A stretch of DNA of 64,000 nt from Rubrobacteraceae bacterium (GTDB lineage Bacteria > Actinomycetota > Rubrobacteria > Rubrobacterales > Rubrobacteraceae), in contig JAUJNO010000009.1 in assembly GCA_030448125.1 (NCBI GenBank), positions 91,878-155,877 of the forward strand, in the 5' to 3' direction. The notes below the pieces were generated by a model. The model did no database searches. It saw nothing but the letters and a program-made list of their open reading frames with translations, and had not been told where the DNA came from. The position numbers and the translations under genes were made by a program. Positions within the stretch are counted from its first letter, which is position 1, and the number at the start of each line of letters is the position of its first letter. Positions 48,943-57,736 of this stretch are shown one piece after another.

Positions 48943-49199
48943 CTCCCGTTACCCCTTTTTCGAGGTTTGCTTCCGCGAAAGTATACGGCCCCCGCTCGGG
49001 AGGCCAAGTACGAAATTGCTTTCCCGAGATTTTACCATCCACCGCCCGCTCCATGGGCTACCCGGCCCACTACTCTCCGAGACGGGGACGGCATTTTTGG
49101 CCCTCCGTCTAAGGCATTCGCGTCCTGTTCGAGCCTAGAATTAGTGCTCGTGTAAGGCATGGGGCTCAAGCTCTCGACAAGCAGAAAAGGAGGCGCACG

Positions 49200-49562
49200 G
49201 TGGCGTGGGAATGGGAGGCGTGGCGGTGCTTTGATCACATCAAGGAGACCTTCGAGGAGAAGGGCTGGGAGACCGGGTTCCTCAGGCGCGACGACAACGA
49301 GGTGGTGCCGCTCCTGGCGGAGTCGAACGGCCATTGCATAGCGTTCTTCGAGAGGGACCCGGGCACGAACGAGTGCTGGTTCGAGCTGCACGACAAGGCC
49401 CGGCGCAGGGTGGTGTACGTGCGCGGCGCCGAGAACATACCGGCGCCGGAGAAGGTCGCGGAGCTACTCGCAAATCACGGGTGGCCACTGTACGAGGTAA
49501 GGGCTACTCACGACCTGCCGCTGCACACCCTACCGGTGGCGCCCATAACGGAGGTCCGGTAA
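49200..49562 (+). CDS. Hypothetical protein
   Basis: VAWEWEAWRCFDHIKETFEEKGWETGFLRRDDNEVVPLLAESNGHCIAFFERDPGTNECWFELHDK; GTG start. Confidence 0.55.
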   Translation: MAWEWEAWRCFDHIKETFEEKGWETGFLRRDDNEVVPLLAESNGHCIAFFERDPGTNECWFELHDKARRRVVYVRGAENIPAPEKVAELLANHGWPLYEVRATHDLPLHTLPVAPITEVR

Positions 49563-49744
49563 CGGAACGGTTTTTCGAGGCTCCGGCCATAGAAAAGGCG
49601 CTTCACCTTCCGGGTACCGGTAAGCGCTCTTCTCGGGAGGCTACGGTACGCGGTGGCCCTTCCGGGATTTCATATCCGTCCGCCGGTCGTATATATTAAG
49701 GCTGGAGCGCACCGGAGGCCGTGGCGGGCCGCGTTTGGAGACGG

Positions 49745-51472
49745 ATGATCCTCAAAGAGCTGTTAAACACCTTGATGGAGGAGTTCGGCGGCCGGCGCCT
49801 GGCGCCTGGGGAACCGGGCCGTCCCGTAAAGGGCCTGGCGCTGGACGAGGATGCGGAGAACTGGCTCTGTCCCGACGAGATCGTCGTGACCGGCCGCGAG
49901 AAGCTCGACCCCCGGTTCCTCGCCGCCGCTGTGAAGGGAGGCGCGCCCGCGGTCGTCTGGCGTACCGGGAACGAACCTCCGGCGGAGGCGGTAAGGCACG
50001 CCGAGGAGCTGGGCCTGGGGCTTCTGGTGCTGCCCCCGAGAGTGCCGCTGCGCGAGCTTCTCTCGCTCTTCATGCGGGACACCGAGGGAGAAAGGCTCTT
50101 GCAACACTCCCACGGCGCGGCGCGGGCCCTGCTCGAGAGCGCGGGCAGCGAGGCCTCTGTTGCGAAGCTAGCCGCCAGGCTCGCGAGCCTCCTCGACCGC
50201 TCCGTGGTCGTCGAAGACCCGGTCGGACGCCTCATCGCAGGCGGGGATCCCACGAACGCGGGAGCCGCGGGGGACCGCGGCGGGTCGCGGGCCCTGATCT
50301 CCGTCCTCGAGGCGTACGAGCTGCGGGCTTCCAGGGGCTCCAGCGTAGAGGAGACCCGGCGCGACCGGCGCGACCGCTACGCCCGCCTGCCGAACGGCTT
50401 TCTATCGGTACCCGTCGAGCGTTGGCGGGTCGAGGATACGGAGCTCTTCTGGATGCCCATAGGCATAGGAGGCGCGCCCGCAGGCTACCTCTGGATGGAC
50501 CTGAAGGATAGCCCACTGCGCCCCGAAGACGTGGTGGTCCTGTACTGGGCCGCGCGCGCTCTGGAGGCCGAGCTTGGCAAGGAGCGGGTCCGCCTGGAGA
50601 CGGAGCTTGGCGTCCGGGGAGACTTCGTGGACGACGTCGTGAACGGTCACCACGGCTCGGTCGACCTCCTGCTCCAGCGCGCCCGGTACCTGGGCGCGGA
50701 TCTCTCCTCGGGAGCCCTCACGCTCGTCGTGGACATAGACGACTTCGCCGGCTACCTGAGGCGGCGGAGGTTGAAGGAGTCGGCAATCCAGGAGCTCAAG
50801 AGGCGCCTGGCCGACGCGGTGCGCCTCCAGGCCCGCGGACTCTTCTCGAACTTCCTGCTCGGCCCGCGCTCGGATAACGTCATCGTGTTCCTGGGGCCGT
50901 CCGGCGACGACCCGCCCGAGCAGCTCACGCTTACGGCCCTGGAATTAGCAGCTCGCGTCCAGCGCTACGTCAAGGGGCTCCTACCGGATCTCACGGTCTC
51001 GATCGGCATCGGACGGTTCAAGAACGACCCGGCCGCTCTCTCGGACGCCTACTCGGAGGCCGAGGTGGCCCTGGAGATTGGGCACCGCATAAATGGCCCC
51101 TCCTCAGTCTCGACCTTCGAGCAGACGGGGACCTACAAGCTCCTCTTCCGCGTACTTCAAGAGGAGCCCGAGGAGCTGGAGTCTTTTTACGCCGAGACCC
51201 TCGCCCCGGTGGTCGCCTACGACTCGCGCTACGGCACGGAGCTCGTCTCCACCCTCACCACCTACCTCGGCAACGACGCCTCCACGGCAAAGACCGCCGC
51301 CGGGCTCTTCGCCCACCGCCACACCATCCGCTACCGGCTCGACCGCGTCGAGGAGCTCACCCGCCTCGACGTGGACAAGAGCGAAGACCGCGAACGCCTG
51401 ACCTTGGGGATCAAAGCCATGCAGCTCCTCGGCCGCGTCCCGGAGAAGCCCTCCAGCTTCTCTGACCGCTGA
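49745..51472 (+). CDS. PucR/CdaR family transcriptional regulator
   Basis: C-terminal LVSTLTTYLGNDASTAKTAAGLFAHRHTIRYRLDRVEELTRLDVDKSEDRERLTLGIKAMQLL is a PucR-type HTH. Confidence 0.9.
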   Translation: MILKELLNTLMEEFGGRRLAPGEPGRPVKGLALDEDAENWLCPDEIVVTGREKLDPRFLAAAVKGGAPAVVWRTGNEPPAEAVRHAEELGLGLLVLPPRVPLRELLSLFMRDTEGERLLQHSHGAARALLESAGSEASVAKLAARLASLLDRSVVVEDPVGRLIAGGDPTNAGAAGDRGGSRALISVLEAYELRASRGSSVEETRRDRRDRYARLPNGFLSVPVERWRVEDTELFWMPIGIGGAPAGYLWMDLKDSPLRPEDVVVLYWAARALEAELGKERVRLETELGVRGDFVDDVVNGHHGSVDLLLQRARYLGADLSSGALTLVVDIDDFAGYLRRRRLKESAIQELKRRLADAVRLQARGLFSNFLLGPRSDNVIVFLGPSGDDPPEQLTLTALELAARVQRYVKGLLPDLTVSIGIGRFKNDPAALSDAYSEAEVALEIGHRINGPSSVSTFEQTGTYKLLFRVLQEEPEELESFYAETLAPVVAYDSRYGTELVSTLTTYLGNDASTAKTAAGLFAHRHTIRYRLDRVEELTRLDVDKSEDRERLTLGIKAMQLLGRVPEKPSSFSDR

Positions 51473-51624
51473 AGCAGCCTTTATAGAGTAGCTCCGAGCA
51501 GGAGCTCGAATCCCGCGACCCGTATCTGCCTCACCAGAAGGATAAGCTCACGGCGTTTCTCGGAGGTCAGGTTTGTACATCGGGCCAAAGACCCTTTGGG
51601 AGCGCCGAACGTAGACTACGTGCG

Positions 51625-53100
51625 TTGCGTACATACGAGGTCAGAAGGAGGAATCCTTTGCGCAGGTTCTTGTTATTGGTTATGACGGCGCTGCTGATGA
51701 TCGCGGCGCTACCGGCCGCGGCGTTCGCTCAGGAGACACCGGTAGTACAGGGCACGGAGACGCTGGCGGACGTGGCGCTCGCCGTGGACACCATGTGGGT
51801 GATCGTGGCGGCACTCCTGGTGCTCTTTATGCAGGCGGGCTTCGCCATGCTGGAGGTCGGCTTCTCGCGGATGAAGAACGTGGGTAGCGTGGTCGCCAAG
51901 ATCCTGGCGATGATGGGCATAGGGATCGTGGTCTTCTGGGCCGTGGGCTTCGCGTTCACCTTCGGGGCGGGCAACGCCATCATCGGGACGCAAGGCTTCT
52001 TCCTGAGCGGGGACGAAGCGACCTACGCCGGGCTCTCGTGGACGGCGGTGCCGGTCTCGGCCAAGTTCCTCTTCCAGGTGGCCTTCGCGCTCGTCTCGCT
52101 CGCGATCGTGTGGGGCACCATGCTCGAGCGGACCAAGTTCGCGGTCTACTGCATCTTCGCCGTGGTCTTCGCCGGCCTCATCTACCCGATAGTTGGGCAC
52201 TGGATCTGGGGCGGCGGCTGGCTCTCTGAGTTCGGTATGCAAGACTTCGCCGGCTCGACGGTCGTCCACCTCTCGGGCGCGATGGCGGCGCTCGCCGGCA
52301 CGCTTCTGCTCGGTCCCCGCATCGGCAAGTATGACGACGCCGGCAACCCCCAGACCATCCCCGGCCATAACATGCCGCTCGCGGTCCTCGGCGTCATCAT
52401 CCTCTGGGTCGGCTGGTGGGGCTTCAACCCCGGCTCGACGATGGCCGCCGTGGGCCAGAGCATCGGCGACATAGCCCTGACCACTAACCTGGCGGCGGGC
52501 GCGGGCGTCCTCGGGGCCATGATCATGAGCTACCTGGTCAAGCGCAACATAGACGTCGGGATGGCCGGCAACGGCGCGATCGCCGCGCTCGTCGCCATCA
52601 CCGCCGCTTGCGCCTTCGTCGCCCCCTGGGCCGCCATAGTCATCGGCTTTATAGCCGGCGTCATCATGTATACGGTCCTCCTCCTCGTCGACAAGATCGG
52701 GGTAGACGACCCTCTGGGCGCCATCGCGGCGCACGGCATGGGCGGCATCTGGGGCACGCTCTCGACCGGCCTCTTCGCCACGCCCGAACTGGTAGAGGCG
52801 ACCGGCTTCGGCCAGCCCGGCCTCCTCTACGGCGGCGGCTTCGGCCAGCTCGGCGTGCAGGCCCTCGGGATAGTCGCCTGCGGCGGGTTCGTGTTCGTAA
52901 CCTCCTACGCGGTCTTCGCCGTGCTCAAGGCAACCATCGGCCTCAGGGTCAAGCCCGAGCACGAGCTCGACGGCCTGGACATCTCCGAGCACGGGGTCTA
53001 CGGCTACTCCGAGCAGCTAATCGCCACCGACTACCAGAACGGCAGCGGCAGCAGCATGCCGATACCGGAAGGACGCACCACCCAGGGAACGGCCTCCTAG
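51625..53100 (+). CDS. amt: Ammonium transporter (Amt family)
   Basis: VDTMWVIVAALLVLFMQAGFAMLEVGFSRMKN...DFAGSTVVHLSGAMAALAGTLLLGPRIGK...HNMPLAVLGVIILWVGWWGFNPGS...AAHGMGGIWGTLSTGLFA. Confidence 0.97.
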   Translation: MRTYEVRRRNPLRRFLLLVMTALLMIAALPAAAFAQETPVVQGTETLADVALAVDTMWVIVAALLVLFMQAGFAMLEVGFSRMKNVGSVVAKILAMMGIGIVVFWAVGFAFTFGAGNAIIGTQGFFLSGDEATYAGLSWTAVPVSAKFLFQVAFALVSLAIVWGTMLERTKFAVYCIFAVVFAGLIYPIVGHWIWGGGWLSEFGMQDFAGSTVVHLSGAMAALAGTLLLGPRIGKYDDAGNPQTIPGHNMPLAVLGVIILWVGWWGFNPGSTMAAVGQSIGDIALTTNLAAGAGVLGAMIMSYLVKRNIDVGMAGNGAIAALVAITAACAFVAPWAAIVIGFIAGVIMYTVLLLVDKIGVDDPLGAIAAHGMGGIWGTLSTGLFATPELVEATGFGQPGLLYGGGFGQLGVQALGIVACGGFVFVTSYAVFAVLKATIGLRVKPEHELDGLDISEHGVYGYSEQLIATDYQNGSGSSMPIPEGRTTQGTAS

Positions 53101-53119
53101 AGAGAGTCGGCGCAAAACC

Positions 53120-53182
53120 GCCCGGCCGGCCTCATCCCCGGCCGGGCTCCCCTACCGAGCCCCGGAGTTGCCTCCGGGGCTC
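53120..53182 (+). terminator. Two tandem strong hairpins downstream of amt
   Basis: GCCCGGCCGG/CCGGCCGGGC (53120-53147) and GAGCCCCGGAG-TTGC-CTCCGGGGCTC (53157-53182); no U-tract. Confidence 0.6.
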
Positions 53183-53229
53183 CCGGCGCGTCTTGTACAA
53201 TGCGGATTTTCCGGAGCTAGAGAGCGAGT

Positions 53230-53511
53230 ATGGAACAGAGACTTTTGGCGCAGGGCACCGGCACGAATAACACCATCAACGTATACCCCGACCGGGTGGA
53301 GATCAGGACCGGATGGGACAACGAGAACGCCAACTCCCTGGGACTAAAGCAGATCGCGAACGTCTCCATCCGGGGCCTGGTCAACTGCACCCTAACCATC
53401 GAGGTCAACGATGGCCGCCGCCTCAACGTCGAGCGCATGGCCCTCCCCGACGCCCGGCAGGTCAAGGCCGCGATCGAAGCCCAAAAACAGAAGGCCGGGC
53501 TCTACGAGTAG
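53230..53511 (+). CDS. Hypothetical protein (PH-like short domain)
   Basis: MEQRLLAQGTGTNNTINVYPDRVEIRTGWDNENANSLGLKQIANVSIRGLVNCTLTIEVNDGRRLNVERMALPDARQVKAAIEAQKQ. Confidence 0.7.
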   Translation: MEQRLLAQGTGTNNTINVYPDRVEIRTGWDNENANSLGLKQIANVSIRGLVNCTLTIEVNDGRRLNVERMALPDARQVKAAIEAQKQKAGLYE

Positions 53512-53549
53512 TTGTTAGCAGTTGTTAACACCCAGTCCGCGGCCGTTCG

Positions 53550-53930
53550 CTCTCTAGCCTGCGAGCTTACGAGGCCGCTTCCTGCAGCTGCCTCTCCAAG
53601 TCCTTGATCTCATCCTTGAAAAGGGCGACAGCTTCGCCAGCGCGTCCTCGATCTTCAAGAGCTTGGGCGCCTACGAACTCCTCGGCGGCGGCGAGCATCT
53701 CGGCCTCGTAGATCGGCGGCTATCTTCCTCCAGTTCCTTGAGGGGTCGCGTGCGGAGCCCGCGGGGTTATACCCTGCCCTCTTTGTGGGTTCCCGTCGTA
53801 TCGCGACAACCACACCTTCGCCGATGTCTACGCCTACGGCGGGTCTGGGCTCGTAACCCACGGAGAGGTATCCGAGACACGCCCTTCCTTTTGATGGTCC
53901 CAGTCGACCTCCGTTGGCTTCTCCAGAATC
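53550..53930 (-). pseudogene. Decayed DUF2283-like segment followed by decayed UVR-motif segment, homologous to the uvrB 3' end
   Basis: YLSVGYEPRPAVGVDIGEGVVVAIRREP vs Uvr[24 protein letters not shown]; (other frame) EAEMLAAAEEF...[17 protein letters not shown] vs Uvr[34 protein letters not shown]. Confidence 0.75.
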
Positions 53931-54078
53931 TTTATTACCTCCCCGCCAAGCTTCGTTGTAGGCCCTTCGGCCAGCGCCATAAGATACGTCGAGAAACAAA
54001 GCCGTCTCATAAACGCACTTACCTCCCGGTTTGAAGGAACCGATAAAAGTCGGCCGCATTTGTTCAAAGCAGACATTC

Positions 54079-54400
54079 TCACGCGCCCTTCTTCTCGTCT
54101 TTTGGATCGTAGGCACGGGTGACGTCGGTCATCCATCCAGGTGTTCGGCGTACCTTCTCAGTTGCTCTGACCCTTCCCAACCGCGTCGATCTTCGACCGC
54201 CAGCTCTCCGAAGTCGCCTTTCTGGATCATATCCGGACGGCCAACGTCGCCACACTTCTGCGTCGGAACCCATTTCGGGATGTCGATCAACGATCCAGCC
54301 GCCAGGCGCTCCTCGGAGACGAGTAAACAGGGGAACGCCTTGCCCAGACGCAGCCTTCCGAGAGACTCGTCAACGGTTCTGGATCAACCGTTCCCGGCGC
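54079..54400 (-). pseudogene. Decayed small ORF of unknown family
   Basis: ESLGRLRLGKAFPCLLVSEERLAAGSLIDIPKWVPTQKCGDVGRPDMIQKGDFGELAVEDRRGWEGSEQLRRYAEHLDG, continuing after a 1-nt shift as WMTDVTRAYDPKDEKKGA*; no ATG start. Confidence 0.5.
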
Positions 54401-56520
54401 GTCGCGACAGCAATGTCTACGCCCACAGCGGGTCCAGGCTCGCCTACGGATAGATAGAGCACATCCGCCTCTTCGTCGTAGTTCCAGTTCGGAGAGGCGA
54501 ACGGGACGCCGAGCTTGTCCGGTGCGACCTCCTGCAGCTGCCTCTCAAGGTCCTTGATCTCATCCCGCAGCTTCGCCGCGTACTCGAACTTTAGCTCCTC
54601 GGCGGCAACGAGCATCTCGGCCTCGAGATCGGCGATGAGGTTCCGCAGTTCCTCCGGGTCGCGTGGGGCCTCGCGGGCGGCGCCCTTTTTGTCGGTCCTG
54701 TAGAGACCCTTCGCCTCGGCCGCGATGAGGATGTCCGAGACGCCCTTTTTGATGGTGCGCGGCTCGATGCCGTTGCGCTGGTTGTAGGCTACCTGGATCT
54801 CGCGCCGCCGCTCCGTCTCCCCCAGGGCGGCCTTCATCGCGTCCGTCTCCTTGTCGGCGTACATGATGACCCGCCCTTTGACGTTACGCGCCGCCCGTCC
54901 TATCGTCTGGATCAGGGCCCGCTCGCCGCGCAGGAAGCCTTCCTTGTCGGCGTCGAGGATGGCGACGAGGGTGACCTCGGGGAGGTCGAGGCCCTCGCGC
55001 AGCAGGTTGATGCCGACGAGCACGTCGAACTCGCCGGTCCTCAATCCCCGGATGATCTGGATGCGGTCCAGCGTCTCTATGTTGGCGTGCATGTAGCGCG
55101 CCTTGACGTTGTGCTCCAACAAGTAATCCGTCAGGTCCTCGGCCATCTTGATGGTCAGCGTGGTGACGAGGACCCGCTCACCGTGCTCGACGCGCTTGGC
55201 GACCTCGTTGAGGAGGTCGTCTATCTGGTTCTTCGTCGGACGCACCTCGACCTCCGGGTCGACGAGGCCGGTGGGGCGGATGATCTGCTCTACTATCTGC
55301 CCGGAGTTCTCAAGCTCCCACGGACCCGGCGTCGCCGAGACGCAGATCATCTGGTTCGTTTTGAGCAGAAACTCCTCCCACTTGAGGGGCCGATTGTCCA
55401 GGGCTGAAGGCAGCCGGAAGCCAAACTCCACGAGCGTCGTCTTGCGCGAGCGGTCACCCTTGTACATGCCCGTGATCTGGGAGAGCGTAATGTGCGACTC
55501 GTCGATAAAGGTCACGTAGTCGTCCGGGAAGTAGTCGAGCAGCGTGTACGGTGTCGAACCCGGCGGACGCCCGTCGAGATGACGCGAGTAGTTCTCGATG
55601 CCGGAGGTAAACCCGAGCTCCCGCATCATCTCCAGGTCGTACATAGTCCGCTGCCGCAGCCGGTACGCCTCCAGAACCTTGCCCTCTTCCTGAAGCTCGC
55701 CGACGCGCTCCTCCATCTCCGCCTCGATGTTCGTGATCGCGGCTGTGAGCCTGTCCTCGTCCGTGACGAAGTGGGTGGCCGGATATACGGTGAGCACGTC
55801 GAGCTCCCGTAGGACCTCCCCGGTCAGGGAGTCCACCTCCGTCATCCCCTCGACTTCGTCCCCGAAGAAGGAGACCCGGTAGACGGTGTCCTGGTAAGCT
55901 GGGTGTACCTCCAGAACGTCGCCCCTGACGCGGAAGGTACCCCGATTGAGCTGGTAGTCGTTCCTCGCGTACTGGATGCGTACCAGGTCCCGCAAGACGT
56001 CGTCCAGGTCGTAGAAGCCGCCCTTCTCCAAGAGCACCATCTTCGAGCGGTACTCTTCCGGGCTACCGAGGCCGTAGATAGCCGAGACGCTCGCGACCAC
56101 AATGACGTCACGCCGCGTGAAGAGGGCGCTCGTGGTGGAGTGCCTGAGACGGTCTATGTCTTCGTTGATCTGGGCGTCCTTCTCGATGAACGTGTCTGTA
56201 CGGGGGACGTACGCCTCGGGCTGGTAGTAGTCGTAGTACGAGACGAAGTACTCGACGGCGTTGTTCGGAAAGAACTCGGCGAACTCGTTGGCGAGCTGCG
56301 CGGCGAGCGTCTTGTTATGCGCGATGACGAGCGCAGGACGCCCGACCTCCTCGATGGCCTTCGCCATCGTGTAGGTCTTGCCGCTCCCGGTAACCCCGAG
56401 CAAGGTCTGGGTCCGCATACCGGCCTCGAGGCCGGAGACGAGGCTCTCTATCGCCCGCGGCTGGTCGCCGGTCGGTTGGTACTCGCTGTTTACCCTGAAG
56501 TTATTCTTCTGAACGTCTAT
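54370..56520 (-). CDS. uvrB: Excinuclease ABC subunit UvrB with extra DUF2283-like C-terminal tail; conserved N-terminus implies ATA start at 56520
   Basis: [46 protein letters not shown]...; UVR motif [19 protein letters not shown]; tail [25 protein letters not shown]. Confidence 0.96.
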   Translation of the reverse strand: MDVQKNNFRVNSEYQPTGDQPRAIESLVSGLEAGMRTQTLLGVTGSGKTYTMAKAIEEVGRPALVIAHNKTLAAQLANEFAEFFPNNAVEYFVSYYDYYQPEAYVPRTDTFIEKDAQINEDIDRLRHSTTSALFTRRDVIVVASVSAIYGLGSPEEYRSKMVLLEKGGFYDLDDVLRDLVRIQYARNDYQLNRGTFRVRGDVLEVHPAYQDTVYRVSFFGDEVEGMTEVDSLTGEVLRELDVLTVYPATHFVTDEDRLTAAITNIEAEMEERVGELQEEGKVLEAYRLRQRTMYDLEMMRELGFTSGIENYSRHLDGRPPGSTPYTLLDYFPDDYVTFIDESHITLSQITGMYKGDRSRKTTLVEFGFRLPSALDNRPLKWEEFLLKTNQMICVSATPGPWELENSGQIVEQIIRPTGLVDPEVEVRPTKNQIDDLLNEVAKRVEHGERVLVTTLTIKMAEDLTDYLLEHNVKARYMHANIETLDRIQIIRGLRTGEFDVLVGINLLREGLDLPEVTLVAILDADKEGFLRGERALIQTIGRAARNVKGRVIMYADKETDAMKAALGETERRREIQVAYNQRNGIEPRTIKKGVSDILIAAEAKGLYRTDKKGAAREAPRDPEELRNLIADLEAEMLVAAEELKFEYAAKLRDEIKDLERQLQEVAPDKLGVPFASPNWNYDEEADVLYLSVGEPGPAVGVDIAVATRRERLIQNR

Positions 56521-57127
56521 CTAGATCACTCCCGTACAGCTCTTGGTAGATGTCGCGGGCCTCGGAGACGTCCTCGACGTACTGGCTGGTCTCTTCGAAG
56601 GGGATGTCGCGTCCCACCTCGAAGCCCTCTTCGGAGATCCAGGCGTCCACCTGCCCCTCCCCAGAATTATACGCCGCGAGTACCAGCCTCTCATCGCCGT
56701 TGTACCGGTCCTGCAGATAATTTAAATACCAGGTCCCCATCCTGATGTTCGTTTTCGGGCCCTGGTAGTCTCCCGCTATGCCGCCACGCTCCGAGATGAA
56801 GCGGGCGGTCTCTGGTTGGATCTGCATGAGCCCGTACGCCCCCTGGGAGGACTCAACCTCCGGGTCGAAGCCGCTCTCCGTCCGGATCACCGCCGCGACC
56901 AGCGCCGGCTCGACCTCGTGCTCCGCCGCCGCGTCCCGGATGGTCTCCTCGTACTCCAGAGGATGCGTCAACCGCCGCGCGAGATCTGGCGCCTCCAGCA
57001 GCAACGGCAGCCCGAGGAGGATGAGGGCCAGGGCGACGAGCACGACCGTCAACCGTTTGCGAAACCTCCGCGAACGCCCATACCTACGGCTCTTTATCCA
57101 CCTCTCCGCCGCCGGAACCCCTCTCAC
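56501..57127 (-). CDS. Membrane-anchored lytic transglycosylase (SLT domain)
   Basis: [42 protein letters not shown]...[35 protein letters not shown]. Confidence 0.93.
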   Translation of the reverse strand: MRGVPAAERWIKSRRYGRSRRFRKRLTVVLVALALILLGLPLLLEAPDLARRLTHPLEYEETIRDAAAEHEVEPALVAAVIRTESGFDPEVESSQGAYGLMQIQPETARFISERGGIAGDYQGPKTNIRMGTWYLNYLQDRYNGDERLVLAAYNSGEGQVDAWISEEGFEVGRDIPFEETSQYVEDVSEARDIYQELYGSDLDRRSEE

Positions 57128-57698
57128 CCAGCGCCCGGTTCACGAGCGCCCTTGCCTGCTCCCTGAGTTTATCTAGCTCCCCGTCGTTTTCTACCACAAC
57201 GTCGGCCCGCCGGGCCTTCTCCTCGCCAGAGAGCTGGCGATCCTCTATCGCGCGGCGCTGCTCCTCCCCCATGCCCCGCTCCTCCGCCCACGCCCGGCGC
57301 CTCTCGTCGGGCGTCGTAACCGCGACGGTCAGGTCGAACTGCTCGCCGCGCCCGCCCTCGAAGAGGAGCGGTATCTCGGCCACGAAGAGATGAGCCTCAG
57401 AGGCAGCGGCGCGCCGCTCCGTCTCCTCGCGCACCCGCGGGTGCAGTATCTCCTCGAGGTCCCCGAGCGCCTTCGCGTCGCCGAAGACCTCCCGGCCCAG
57501 GGCCTTGCGGTCTATACCGCTCTCGCCGCGCACCCCTTCCCCGAAGCGCCGCGTGACCGCGTCTATAGTCTCCTCGTCGCCGGCCAGGAGGTCGTGGACG
57601 ACCTCGTCGGCGGAGACGGTCTCGGCGCCCAGATCGCCCAGAGCCTGCACGAAGGTGCTCTTGCCAGAGGCCAAAGGGCCGGTGACGGCGATCGCCAC
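57084..57698 (-). CDS. coaE: Dephospho-CoA kinase
   Basis: AIAVTGPLASGKSTFVQALGDLGAETVSADEVVHDLL...IPLLFEGG; GTG start. Confidence 0.94.
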   Translation of the reverse strand: MAIAVTGPLASGKSTFVQALGDLGAETVSADEVVHDLLAGDEETIDAVTRRFGEGVRGESGIDRKALGREVFGDAKALGDLEEILHPRVREETERRAAASEAHLFVAEIPLLFEGGRGEQFDLTVAVTTPDERRRAWAEERGMGEEQRRAIEDRQLSGEEKARRADVVVENDGELDKLREQARALVNRALGERGSGGGEVDKEP

Positions 57699-57736
57699 CG
57701 GCCCCCTTTGGCCTCCCCTATGCGGAGAGGTCGAGC

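Noticed and set aside
51709-52992. 427-aa minus-strand ORF antisense to amt
   Set aside because: His/Glu/Asp-rich shadow of a clear ammonium transporter.
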